Positions 44,244 through 54,395 of a stretch of 64,000 bases of DNA are shown here, piece by piece; position 1 is the stretch's first letter, and every line of letters starts with the position of its first letter. The notes under the pieces are model-generated. The model was not told where the DNA came from. It saw only the letters and a list, made by a program, of their open reading frames with translations, and searched no databases. The stretch spans positions 1 to 64,000 of the forward strand of contig MQVO02000001.1 in the NCBI GenBank assembly GCA_001986395.2, in the 5' to 3' direction. A program made the translations under genes and the position numbers. This DNA comes from Irpex lacteus (lineage: Eukaryota > Basidiomycota > Agaricomycetes > Polyporales > Irpicaceae).

Positions 44244-47200
44244 ATGGCCCACAACGACCAAGACCACTCATCACTTAATCTCCCGCAGGAGACCCTCGGG
44301 AACTCACGCGTAGCGGCCACAGCTGACATTCAGGAGATGCAGACGGACGAGCCTCACCAGCCATCCTCAGAACCACCGCAATACAGCGAAGTTGTTGCTG
44401 AGCCATCATCGGCAAGTCTTGAACGGCGCACGCGCGCACTCTCCCTGGCTGACCCGCCCTTGCAGACATCCCCGCCCGTAGCACCATCACATACAGAGCA
44501 GGGCCCAGCCGATGAGATGCCGCCCTTGATAGCGCTGTCTGACGACGAGGAGTCTCAGTCTCCTCAGGCCGATGCCTCTACTTCGCGACCACCAAACATA
44601 AGGAGAGCACGGGTCGAAGACGAGGAGGATGAGGACGAGCAGAGGGAGAGCAATCGCCAGAGAATAACGTCTCCAGGTGCAGGTAGCGATGCTGATGCTG
44701 ACCATCACTACCATCCCGACATCCATACCCACGCACAAGAGCGAGAACAGCAACAGCAGCAGCAACAACAACCAGAAGGAGCGCCACCCACCTTCCATCA
44801 TATGGCGTTCACACTGGACTGGTTCCCAATCTCTCTGAATCCCGCTCCAGGTGCTCGCCCTGCTGGTGCCAATGCTGGACTACCACCACTGCAAACTGCG
44901 TTTGGAAACTTTGGATTCGACCTGGCCCCACACACACATGACGTGCCTATCAATGCTACTGGTGCAGCTCCCGCGCAGCAACAGCAACAGGACCACCCTA
45001 ACGCTCAACCTCAGCCTCACCCCGACGCTCCCCCTGCAGCGCAAAACGGCGCATCACCCGCCTTTTTCGACTTGATGCGTCATTTGCGAGACACGATAGG
45101 AGGGATCCAGTTCGGACCTGACGGAACTCCTGCCAACCTGCCCCCTGGCGTACACATCCACACCGGGCCACCCATTTTCCCGCCTTTTGGACCGATGATG
45201 GGTGGGATGGACTTCCAAGAGCCTGACGACCCAGTTCGTGCGATGAAGCTACTGAAGGGACTCGAGGAGGTGTCTCCTGGACTGTTGAAGAGGATGGAGA
45301 GGGTGGCGCAGGAGGACCAGGAGATGCCTGTTTGTGCAGTCTGCTTTGACAGTCTCTTAGAACCCGCTGTTGAAGACGAAGCGCAATCGTCATCTGAACA
45401 CCCTGCCGACTCTGACAGCGTGCCTATGGACGTCGACGCCGAGTCAACAGCCTCCAACGACCCCGCCATATCCTCCACAGCATCCACCTCCGGATCCACC
45501 GTCACCTCATCTTCCACCTCAACCGAAACCACTACAAACACCACGCCTACGACTCCAGCAGTCGACACCTCCCTCGACCACAAAGTCTTCGTCCTCCCCT
45601 GCGCACACGCTTTCCACGGCTCATGCCTCCGCCCGTGGTTCACCCGGCCCCATCGTACGACGTGCCCGACGTGCAGATTCGACGTCGACCCTGAGAGCTT
45701 GACGTACGTCGCACCACCGCCCGGAGCGCAGATGGATAGGATACGGCAGTTGTTCGCGAGGGCGCAGAGGGCACGGGCGGCCGCGAATGCGAACGGTGGT
45801 GGTAACGCTAACGCAGCGCCACCACCAGCAGTGGGGACCAATACGAATACTGACGCAGCTCCTCCTCTCCCGTTCCCTCTCGATCTACCGCAACTACCTC
45901 AATTGGTAGACCCGCGATTACTGGATCCCGACGACGAGATCACTATCATCCCTATCGAGCGTGTTCCTGCAGGTACGAATGCTCCTCTGGGTGCCGCGGC
46001 TGGAAATGCTCCTCAGCCAGCTGGGAACGCTCAGCCAAACGCAAACGCGAATGCCAACGTGAACGCTACAGGTGCTGGTGGAGGGTTCCCGGCTGGTATG
46101 CCGCCGATTGGGATCATACTTGATTTTAGTCTCGTATTCCCACCTGGGGCTCGTTCTGTTCCCCTTCCTGCTGCTCAGGCACCGGCGGGAGCTCAGCCTG
46201 CGGAACAAGTACCTCAACCCGCCGGACCTCAACCTCAGCAAGACGCAGGTGGACCTCAACCTCAGCCAGGAGCAGGTGGACAAGGCGGACAGAACGCCCT
46301 TCCGCCTGCTTCTCAGCGGATCCTTGACCGGGTGGTGAATATGAGGGGACAGAACGGCGTAACGCCTGCTAGTCAGCGGATTATTGAGCAAGTCGTGAGG
46401 GGTATACTGAGTGCGCTGGCTGGCCCCCTTCCTCCTCCTCCTGCTCCTCCCGTTCCCTCTACTCCTGTGAACCCTGCGGCTGGTGCTGGTACCAATGATG
46501 CACCTCCCGCCGAACGTGCGAACTCTCCTCCAGCTGCCTCTGCTGCGTCAGCCCGTGCCGTCTCGGAACCGCCCATGGGCTCACCACCACCTCCCCCACC
46601 CCCGTTCATGAGTTTCGGAGGTGGAGGGCCGTTACCTGCGTTTGGAGCTTCCATACCGGTGAACGCTTTGGGCCCGTTGCCGAGCTTTAACGAGTTCGTG
46701 CAGCTCGTGCAGGGCGGTGATAATGCTACTGGACAAGCAGGAGGGAGAACTGGGGCGCCTGAGCCGCCGCAACCTCAAGAGCAAGGGTCACGTCAAGGGG
46801 AAGCGCAGCCGCCGAACGAAGGTGAACAGGGCCAGGGCCAGGCTCCTCCTGGGTACAGTGATTTCTTGCATAATATTCAGCATATGGTGTCGAATACGAT
46901 GCATCGAATACTCACTAGGCCTGGTGCTCCTCAACAAGACGCACACGCACCCGTACCACCTCAAGGAACCGCACCTGTCCCACCACATCCTCCCACTGCA
47001 CAACAAGCTCGTCCCCCACAACCACCCGGTCCTATCCCTCTACACGTCCCCCCTCCCCTTGCCGTCCCTCTCCCTCACGCCCACCACCACCATCACCATC
47101 ACCACCACCCAGCACGTCCAGCCGGTCCTAAACGCGAGTGGACGGTCCCGCCGCCGCCTGGACCGACGTTGCGCGCGCGGGTGGAGAGGAAGGAGAGAGA

Positions 47201-47573
47201 GCTTGGGTTGAGGTGTTGGGATGTCAGCTGTGGGCTTGGGCCGACGGATGAGGATCCTGTGCCTGGAGTCGACGCGAGGGGTGTGAGGCAGGTTTACATC
47301 AAGCCTTTGAGGTCGAGTACTCCCGCTCCCCATCCTACCTCCAATGCCAATGAGAACAAGGAGAGTGAGGAAGAGAGGGTGTGCGAGCATTCGTTCCACC
47401 CTGCGTGTTTGGTTAGTGCGGAGCGTGTTGCGGGGTGGAACGGTGCGGACCAGAAGAAGGACCTGGAGCGCGAGGGGGAGGAGAGGGAGGTGCAGGTGTC
47501 GTGTCCTGTTTGTCGGGCTGTAGGGGTCATCTCGAGGGAAGATTGGGATGAGGGTGCTTGTGCGCTCGCCTGA
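44244..47573 (+). CDS. Large RING-H2 finger protein, likely E3 ubiquitin ligase, single exon, 1109 aa
   Basis: One uninterrupted frame, unusual among its many-intron neighbours. The first third is acidic and Gln/His/Pro-rich. The RING-H2 domain starts PVCAVCFDSLLEPAVED (about residue 362), is interrupted by a Ser/Thr-rich insert of about 80 residues, and resumes VFVLPCAHAFHGSCLRPWF and TTCPTCRFDVDP (to about 480). A long Ala/Pro/Gln/Asn-rich region follows (PAGNAQPNANANANVNATG), with a His run (PHAHHHHHHHHHPARP) near 965. The C-terminus has a second Cys/His set: CWDVSCGLGPTDEDP, VCEHSFHPACL and VSCPVCRAVG (about 990-1090), which looks like another, irregular RING. RING proteins of this type pass ubiquitin from an E2 to a substrate. 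No membrane segment is seen. The start ATG at 44244 is the first in frame. Confidence 0.85.
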   Translation: MAHNDQDHSSLNLPQETLGNSRVAATADIQEMQTDEPHQPSSEPPQYSEVVAEPSSASLERRTRALSLADPPLQTSPPVAPSHTEQGPADEMPPLIALSDDEESQSPQADASTSRPPNIRRARVEDEEDEDEQRESNRQRITSPGAGSDADADHHYHPDIHTHAQEREQQQQQQQQPEGAPPTFHHMAFTLDWFPISLNPAPGARPAGANAGLPPLQTAFGNFGFDLAPHTHDVPINATGAAPAQQQQQDHPNAQPQPHPDAPPAAQNGASPAFFDLMRHLRDTIGGIQFGPDGTPANLPPGVHIHTGPPIFPPFGPMMGGMDFQEPDDPVRAMKLLKGLEEVSPGLLKRMERVAQEDQEMPVCAVCFDSLLEPAVEDEAQSSSEHPADSDSVPMDVDAESTASNDPAISSTASTSGSTVTSSSTSTETTTNTTPTTPAVDTSLDHKVFVLPCAHAFHGSCLRPWFTRPHRTTCPTCRFDVDPESLTYVAPPPGAQMDRIRQLFARAQRARAAANANGGGNANAAPPPAVGTNTNTDAAPPLPFPLDLPQLPQLVDPRLLDPDDEITIIPIERVPAGTNAPLGAAAGNAPQPAGNAQPNANANANVNATGAGGGFPAGMPPIGIILDFSLVFPPGARSVPLPAAQAPAGAQPAEQVPQPAGPQPQQDAGGPQPQPGAGGQGGQNALPPASQRILDRVVNMRGQNGVTPASQRIIEQVVRGILSALAGPLPPPPAPPVPSTPVNPAAGAGTNDAPPAERANSPPAASAASARAVSEPPMGSPPPPPPPFMSFGGGGPLPAFGASIPVNALGPLPSFNEFVQLVQGGDNATGQAGGRTGAPEPPQPQEQGSRQGEAQPPNEGEQGQGQAPPGYSDFLHNIQHMVSNTMHRILTRPGAPQQDAHAPVPPQGTAPVPPHPPTAQQARPPQPPGPIPLHVPPPLAVPLPHAHHHHHHHHHPARPAGPKREWTVPPPPGPTLRARVERKERELGLRCWDVSCGLGPTDEDPVPGVDARGVRQVYIKPLRSSTPAPHPTSNANENKESEEERVCEHSFHPACLVSAERVAGWNGADQKKDLEREGEEREVQVSCPVCRAVGVISREDWDEGACALA

Positions 47574-48487
47574 GTAATGAGCCATCCTTCCGCACCTCGT
47601 TAGTCTCTCTTTTATCATTCTTTGAGGACGATTCATCTAATTCTTCGTCGTTTAGTCGATTGGTTTTTGCACAGTGCTTCCCTCTGTCCCCTCACTCGTA
47701 CCCTGTTCTATCTCTCTGCCTCATTTCGATCTCTCTCCACTCCTGCAGTATGCTGTCACATCTCCTTGTCTACGTCTCTCTCTTTCTCTTCCTCGTACAC
47801 TTGCACTCCCTCGTCTCCTTGCTTTGTTGTATGCATCGCACCATCGCACTCGTATTGCTCCTATCGTTTGCACGTTATGTTTCTGTTTTCTCTCTCAATC
47901 GTTTCTTGACTTGCCTATAGGAACCACCGTAATTATTACTACCTAGCTTCTTGCAGATATATACTGTATCGTGTAATAGTACCTGTCGTACCGTATGTAA
48001 TCTGACAATAGAGATACATTCGTTCTCGCCAACCTTTGAATGTTTAGGCTTTCAAATCTCAGAGTCGTTCGGGAATGCATGAATCTCGACGTATTGATGG
48101 AAGGAACAGGTGGCGCCCGCCGTGTCAAGTACACCTGCAGGCACGGGCAACGAGAGAACTTTCAGCAGTAACATCTCTCTCCCTTACGACCATTTTCCCT
48201 CACTCGTGGTCCTCGTTCTGTAACATAACACATTCGTTTGTGGCTGCGTTCGAGGCTGGAACTATTGTAAGTATCCTGTGCTCTACTTGCTGTGTGGACA
48301 TGAGATGTGCTAACGACAGAGTGTAGTCGTTCCCAGGCAGGATCTCTGACCACGTCTACACTACACGTCTACTCTCTTCAATCGACTCTTCTCTCCATAC
48401 TGCAATAAGTCTAACTAGCATCTGAAGCAATAACCTAGCACGGACGTAGACGAGGAACCTAGAGAACGGCGAGTAGGAGTACTTAGT
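47574..48487. other. Intergenic, no gene supported
   Basis: CT-rich 3' flank of the RING gene, then the GDA1 promoter. No TATA box is clear. Confidence 0.55.
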
Positions 48488-50334
48488 ATGATCTCTCCGC
48501 GCAGCAGCAACTACGAGAGGCTCGAAGGCGGACACGGACCCTCACGCACAGGTAACATGCGTCGTTTCGGATGGAAAAAGTTCGCGATAGGTGCTGTGGT
48601 CATCATTGGGCTCGTGTGGGTGTTTGGGCCGAGGAAGGAGGACATCATCCCGGAGAAGTACATTCCCTGTGCGTAACTTAACCTCTTTCTATCGAATGCT
48701 AGCCGAAGCTAACTGGCGGTTGGTGGTGGTGGCGGTGTATTAGCTATACCAAAGATACAGTTACCACCGTTTGGACACTTCGAGGATGAACCGGTGGAAA
48801 CGCCTACTGGTGGAAATGTAAAGCAACCGCCGACCATCGACCCTCCTCACGAAGACAACGACGTCCGACCTCCAGCAGACGTCCGTCCCAACTCACCTGC
48901 AACGGACCCCAATCCGAGTGGTACAGTTTACTGCAAGCAGCCATACAAACCTGGCACGCCCATCGTCCAATACGCACTCATGATCGACGCCGGCTCGACG
49001 GGTTCGCGGATCCACATTTACAAGTTTAACAACTGTGGTGCGTCGCCCGAGTACGAGTACGAGGTGTTCAAGCAGATGCATCCTGGTCTGTCGAGTTTCT
49101 CTGGTAAGCCGCTCGAGGCGGCACAGAGCTTGGACGTATTACTGGATGAGGCTCTCAAGGTCGTCCCCACCTCACTGCACAAGTGTACGCCTGTCGCTGT
49201 GAAGGCTACCGCTGGGCTCAGACTGCTAGGACCGAAGGAGAGCCAGGAGATTCTAGACGCCGTGAAGCACCGACTGGAAGAGAAGTATCCGTTCAGCTTG
49301 CCGTCGAAGGACCCAGTGGTGATCATGGACGGCAGCGACGAGGGCGTGTACGCCTGGATTACGGCCAACTACCTCATGAACACCATCCGTGCGACGACAC
49401 CCGCGAACACGCCGACGTACGCCGTGCTCGACCTCGGTGGAGCATCTACACAGATTGTCTTCAAGCCCGTCTTTGACTCGAAGAAGCCGGACAGCACGTT
49501 GGAAGAGGGCGAACACAAGTACGACTTGACGTTTGGCGGGAAGACGCATGTGTTGTATCAGCATTCGTACCTTGGGTATGGATTGATGCGTGCGCGTAAG
49601 AGCGTCCATCGTGTCGTCGACTTTATGAGCTCGTTCCAGAAGGGCACGAAGGACGGTACGGTGGCTAATCCGTGTTTGGCGAAGGGCACGCAGAGGCTGG
49701 TGACGATCACGGATGAGAGTACGGAGACGGAGAAGAATGTGACTATGGCAGGGACGGATGTCGGTTCCTTCGAGGCGTGCAACAGAGTCGTGCAGCTCGT
49801 CATGGCCAAGGATGCGTACGTGCTTCATTTCTATATTATGCATTTAACTGAAACTGACATCGATACGTCCATAGCGTATGCGAAATGAAACCGTGCTCGT
49901 TCAACGGAGTCTACCAACCCTCCCTCCTCGACACCTTCCCGAACGGCAAAGTCCTCCTCCTTTCCTACTTCTACGATCGCCTCAGCCCCCTCCTCTCCTC
50001 CTCCGCTACCACCACCTCCCTTTCCTCTTCCTCCTCAACATCAAAAGATCCCATCACAGTATCCACGCTTGCGACCCTCGCGACACAACTCTGCGAAGGC
50101 AAACCCTCCTGGCAGAAACACTGGGGTGCAGACAAAGCCCTCATGGCCGAGCTTGAGGACCGTCCGGAGTGGTGCTTGGACATGACCTTCATGCATGCGT
50201 TGTTGAGGTTGGGTTACGAGTTTGGAGGGGAGAGGGAGGTGGAGATTGGGAAGCAGATTGAGGGGACCGAGCTTGGGTGGTGTTTGGGGGCGACTATTGC
50301 GCTTGTTGGCGGTGACCTCAAGTGTCGCGTCTAG
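48488..50334 (+). CDS. GDA1: Golgi guanosine diphosphatase (GDA1/CD39 family), three exons, 570 aa
   Basis: Exons 48488-48668, 48744-49815 and 49875-50334 join in phase with 75- and 59-nt introns. A type II membrane anchor lies near residues 29-46 (KFAIGAVVIIGLVWVFG) after a basic cytosolic tail. The lumenal apyrase domain has the conserved regions IDAGSTGSRIHIYKF (ACR1), KATAGLRLLG (ACR2), DGSDEGVYAWITANY (ACR3) and AVLDLGGASTQIVF (ACR4), then YQHSYLGYGLMRAR and CEMKPCSFNGVYQPSL. Gda1 hydrolyses GDP to GMP in the Golgi lumen, which drives exchange with cytosolic GDP-mannose and so supports mannosylation. ACR3 has Ala where Gly is usual (VYAW for YGW-type), a minor change. A Ser-rich insert (about residue 440) is probably a loop. 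Confidence 0.94.
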
Positions 50335-50673
50335 GAGTGAGTGCGTGTGGACGGAGGGTACGGTGTATTGGACGCTAGTGTATTGCTTACTACCTAGGGA
50401 GACTTAATATTCATATTTCCATTCTTTCGTGCCGCCGAGGTATTGCGCGTGCACGCCTATACTTCAGTCGCCTGAACGAGGCTGCTCAAACTTGATTGCG
50501 ACTACGTACGCCTCATCACTGGAATTCTACCACTGACTCCTCTTCACTTCTTCATATTTGCCCAACCGACCTCAGATATCGATAACACGCGAAAAATTCG
50601 TTCTAGAACCACGCTTGCACACACCAAAGATCCTTACAATGTGTTCCCCTATGTAATGGCAGATTCACGCTGA
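50335..50673. other. Intergenic between convergent genes
   Basis: 3' flanks of GDA1 (plus) and secreted protein gene 2 (minus). Nothing else is seen. Confidence 0.6.
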
Positions 50674-51256
50674 TTAGAAGACGTTAATGGTCGTGTTCGA
50701 CACGTCCAAAATCACCTCCGGACCAGCCTACACAACCAGTCATCCTTCAGTTCTAGCTTCCGTAGTAGTACTACCAGTACTCACCCCAAGCAGCAAAAAA
50801 TGCGCCATACTCAAAACCGCACTCCCCTCTGCAAAGCCCTGCGGTACATACACCGTAAAGTTCTGGTACGGCGGGAGAGCGGGTTCATGGTACACGGGGT
50901 TGAATGCGCCGGAGTAGAGGACGTCGCCGAAGACCCCGTCGGAGGGGATGGATTGGCAGGAGGGAGACCAAGCGGTTGTGGAGGGTTCGCAGGAGCGGAG
51001 GCCGAGGGCGATGCCGACAGAGATTGAGCCTGTTAGTGAGTTCTACGTAGAGGGGGTGTTGGTCAGCACTTTAAAAGGAGAGAGGGGAAGAAGTGAGAGG
51101 GAGAGAGGAGGATGGACGTACGGGCTTGGTGACTTGGACTGTGATGTTCGTTCCCCGCGCGACGGAACTGCCCTGTGCGGGGAGCGCGACGTGGGCGTTC
51201 TGTGCGGACGCACTGCCGAAGAGGGCAAGGAGGGCAAGGGCGAGGGTGGTCTTCAT
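50674..51256 (-). CDS. Small secreted protein 2, three exons, 148 aa (paralogue of 33398-34060)
   Basis: Minus-strand exons 51256-51122, 51042-50785 and 50727-50674, all introns phase 0 and at the same places as in gene 1. The signal peptide is MKTTLALALLALFGSASA, with cleavage likely before QNAHVALPA. The mature part runs RGTNITVQVTKP, NSLTGSISVGIALGLRSC, EPSTTAWSPSC, VFGDVLYSGAFNPVYHEP, PPYQNFTVYVPQGFAEG and GPEVILDVSNTTINVF. Only a few residues separate the two cysteines, against about 35 in gene 1, so the Ser stretch of gene 1 is an expansion. N-glycosylation motifs are kept (NIT, NFT, NTT). Likely secreted; role unknown. Confidence 0.85.
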
Positions 51257-51334
51257 CGGTCGTGTGTGGTGTGTGTGTATGCGTGCGAAGAGGACTGGTA
51301 ATGGGCGAGATGAGATGTGCGGTAAGGTGTGGAG

Positions 51335-51615
51335 TACGCTTGAGTGGTAGGAGTGCAGGTTAAAACAGATGTTGTTATATAGCAGAGGGAGCGAGGGAGA
51401 CGAGCCATCGTGTGCGATTCCCTTGCCACGTCGCGTTTGATCATGATGCGCCGTCATGAACTTCCCCTCGGGATTTGGGTATCGGGATCCATACTAGTAA
51501 ACGGCTGTGAAGACGAGGACGAGGACGATACACTGGGGGGCGGTCGAGAACTATGAGTTCCATATACGTTGACGGGGTTGGGAATATAAACTTGCCAGTG
51601 AGAAAATGAATATCA
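51335..51615 (-). repeat. Promoter-containing duplicated block, copy with gene
   Basis: Aligns with 52030-52312 with few changes over its core (AGCAGAGGGAGCGAGGGAGA, then CGAGCCATCGTGTGCGATTC and TGAACTTCCCCTCGGGATTT). Includes the TATA box of secreted protein gene 2. Confidence 0.85.
51375..51381 (-). promoter_or_regulatory. TATA box of secreted protein gene 2
   Basis: TATATAA on the minus strand, about 120 bases before the ATG at 51256. Confidence 0.7.
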
Positions 51616-51930
51616 GGATGAACTTGGAAAGTCTAAGATGGACGTGAGCTTTCTGTTGAGAAGGTGGATATCACGATGAGCTTGCAAAGATGGACGTGAA
51701 TTTGCCGGTGAGAGGATGAGCACCACGATGAGCTGAAGAGATGGACATGAACTTGCCCGTGAGGAGATGAATGTTATGATGAACTTGAAAAGTCTAAGAT
51801 GGACGTGAGCTTAGGAAGCTGGATAGGAACTTGCAAAGATTGGACGTGAACTTTCCAGTGAGAAGATGAACGCGAACGTGAACTTGAAAAGACGATCGTG
51901 AGCATGAAAAGACGAGCACTATCCACAAGA
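51590..51930 (+). repeat. Degenerate ~20-bp minisatellite upstream of secreted protein gene 2
   Basis: Imperfect units such as AAGATGGACGTGAACTTGCC, many with (A/G)TGAGAAGATGAA and CACGATGAGCTTG variants. It ends in AAGAGTAGTCAGTCGGC, like the TAGTCAGTCAG end of the 31978-32290 array. Confidence 0.75.
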
Positions 51931-52029
51931 GTAGTCAGTCGGCAATCAACAATATGCTTGTCACCAACTTATCACGGTAAGCCCCACGTAGCCATAACGG
52001 ACTGGCATGCGAGGCGTCGAAATGCTGGT

Positions 52030-52312
52030 GAACATCGTGCGGAGTGCGTGTTGAAACACATGTTGTGATATAGCAGAGGGAGCGAGGGAGACGAGCCATC
52101 GTGTGCGATTCCCTTGCCGCGTCGCGTTTGATCATGATGCACCGTCATGAACTTCCCCTCGGGATTTAGGTATCGGGATTCATAGCAGACAACAGCTGAG
52201 AAGACGAAGATGAAGGAGGTGCACTGGGAGGTAGTCGAGGACTGTGAGTTTCGTGTATGTCGACGGGACGGTGTAAGCTTGGGAATAGACTTGCCAGTGA
52301 AAAGATGAACAT
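52030..52312 (-). repeat. Orphan copy of the duplicated promoter block
   Basis: Second copy of 51335-51615, about 695 bp further right in the same orientation. Its TATA has changed (GATATAGCAG against TTATATAGCAG) and no coding exon follows it on the minus strand. Minisatellite units resume at about 52280. Confidence 0.8.
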
Positions 52313-52343
52313 CATGTGCATGATGAACATGACAAGTCTAAGA

Positions 52344-53395
52344 TGGCTACAGCCACACCGTGGCAAACATGCATTGGCGATATGTCAGAGGGCGGACACT
52401 GGCAGGAAGTGCTCACCGTTATGAATGTGTACACTGTCGGTGTACTGAAGAGCCAATCGAAGTGTCCCGAGCTCTGCTGAGGACTGTGGGCCGTGGCAAG
52501 GAAATTTCGAAAGCTCTATCAAGCGTCTTCCCAGCGGCTGTGGCGGCGCCTGCTCTTCCCGCACTTCACGGAGAACCTGGAATATAGAATCGAGTGCTCA
52601 CAGACTTCCAGAGAATCAACATACAGCTCTTGCAGTTGATCGTATAATATGACACGGTGCAATGGTAATGAGGACATCACGCACTGAATACTACGGAACG
52701 CTGTACCCGCGAGTGAACTTCGAAGACGCACAGTTCTTAGGGTTTTATCGATCCATCGGCGAATACGAGGTTGCGTATAGGCAAGGCTTCATAGCTGACG
52801 CCTCAATAAACTTCTTGGGAACGCCGGTGGCTTGGATTCTCTATTGCACTGTACGGTATGGAACCATTGGCGTGATGATGAGAAGGCCCGTGGACCTCGA
52901 TACCGTGACTCGAGATGCATGCGAGCTAAGGAAACGCAAATAACGGTCACTAAATGCGTTGATCAGCTAGGTACGTACCTGAAGGCTTGAATTCCGCCTC
53001 GAGGTGCAGGCTGTGGACCAAGGTCACGGTGTGAAGGAATTACTTACGACTGAACCTTGCCAGTGTGCAATGGACCTCATGATGCGGTACAGCTACCTGT
53101 GCAAGCGCTGCCCACCTCATGACCATTTTCAGCCTGATATTGTCACAGTGAGCCCTGGGTCGGCGATGAGTAACGGCCTTGGACATGGAAATATTAAGTG
53201 GTACTCACTCACCAGGGTGTCGTGTTTCCGTTCGTTGTAAGGCGCTGGATACGACGTGGGACATATTGGTGTGAGATCCCTAGACATTGCAGCCATCGAA
53301 TCATTGAGAATTACTGTTCAATTCTTGGTCTAGGGCCGGACAATCCGACGCAGATACGAGCGATAGACAATGAGAATGTAGGATGGTGATGACGG
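52344..53395 (+). CDS. Unnamed family B gene, copy 2 (exons not fully resolved)
   Basis: Blocks in order: an N-terminal part with YECVHCRCTEEPIEVSRALL and GRGKEISKALSSVFPAAVAA (about 52420-52560), FPHFTENLEYRIECSQTSRE (about 52556-52610, in another frame), YGTLYPRVNF, AQFLGF and GEYEVAYRQG (about 52690-52785), and GYDVGHIGVRSLDIAAIESL with stop near 53335. Copy 1 on the minus strand at 35499-36470 has the same blocks in the same order, which is the main support for coding. The frame changes imply several introns. No signal peptide is seen at the proposed start. I do not recognise the family. It may be intact or a pseudogene. Confidence 0.45.
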
Positions 53396-54300
53396 GTAGT
53401 ACGCCAGCGGTGGCATTGAACCCTGAACCTTGCAGAACGAGGTCACTTCGGTATTGACTTGTACAGTGACCACCGGATATTCTGGCCTCGCTGCTAGTGT
53501 ATAAGACAAATGAGTAAGACGTTCTATAGTAGAAGTGACCTACGAGGCCCGGGCATGAGTGCTATACTCGTGTATCAAGCCAACTTCGATTGTCGTGACG
53601 TAGACGCCAGTCCCTTTCGCCCAAAGAGCTTCAGAGGAATTCCGCCTTCGCCCATACCGTATAGAAAAGAACAGGCAGACCTTAGGAAGCGAGTCCATCA
53701 GCGGCCGCGCTCGTGTTTTCCATCTTGTTATGGTTGAATGGAATGGAAGCAAATCAGACGGTGGTATTCACGCGGTCACGTTGTATACTCTGTATCTTGT
53801 GCGTTGTACACCGTAGATTATATACGATCACATGCTTCGCCCAGGAGGACATGAACGAGTGTAAACTCCCCGAAGCCGAGGTAGCACTCGACGACCCATG
53901 AAGCTCCTCTTTATTGAATTTCATTTGTGGCCCGAATTAGTGCTTGAAAAACCGTCAAGGCCGTCGCATACCGCTAACTGGAGGTTCACAGATAATCACG
54001 GAATCAGTAGTTATAACCATTGTAAGCGGATCATATGTATACCCATGAATCCACCGCTGGGCATGGACACTCATCCATGCCTGCTTATCGACGTTTGCCC
54101 GACCTGAGTAATGCGTCCGAGTGCGCTACCGCGTGAGAGCGTAGCACCCTCTTACACCAGAACTCGGGCAGAAGCTGTCAAGTCAGACCGTAGGTTTCGT
54201 CACAGGTGAGATAGGAGGACGGGACCAGTTCAATGTTTGACTCTGGGGCGTTCTGAAACTGAGACTCATGAGACAGGATGGATCAGGTGTGCACCGCACT
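53396..54300. other. Intergenic, no gene supported
   Basis: Short open stretches without recognisable motifs. The promoter of the second ICMT-like gene begins at its right edge. Confidence 0.5.
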
Positions 54301-54307
54301 TATATAT
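54301..54307 (+). promoter_or_regulatory. TATA box of the second ICMT-like gene
   Basis: TATATAT, 95 bases before the ATG at 54396. Confidence 0.65.
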
Positions 54308-54395
54308 CGCAAGTCCACACTCACCACGAACCGACTCGTCTTCCTTACCCATTCCCATCCCATCTCGCGCCACTGACTAACTCAAAACCACGGCA

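Noticed and set aside
45080..45841. 253-codon open frame on the minus strand
   Set aside because: Antisense shadow of the RING gene, created by its GC-rich third positions.
51253..52135. Similar short minus-strand frames starting MIKRD(V/A)ARESHTMARLP
   Set aside because: They lie in the two copies of the duplicated promoter block, so the similarity reflects DNA duplication and not a coding family.
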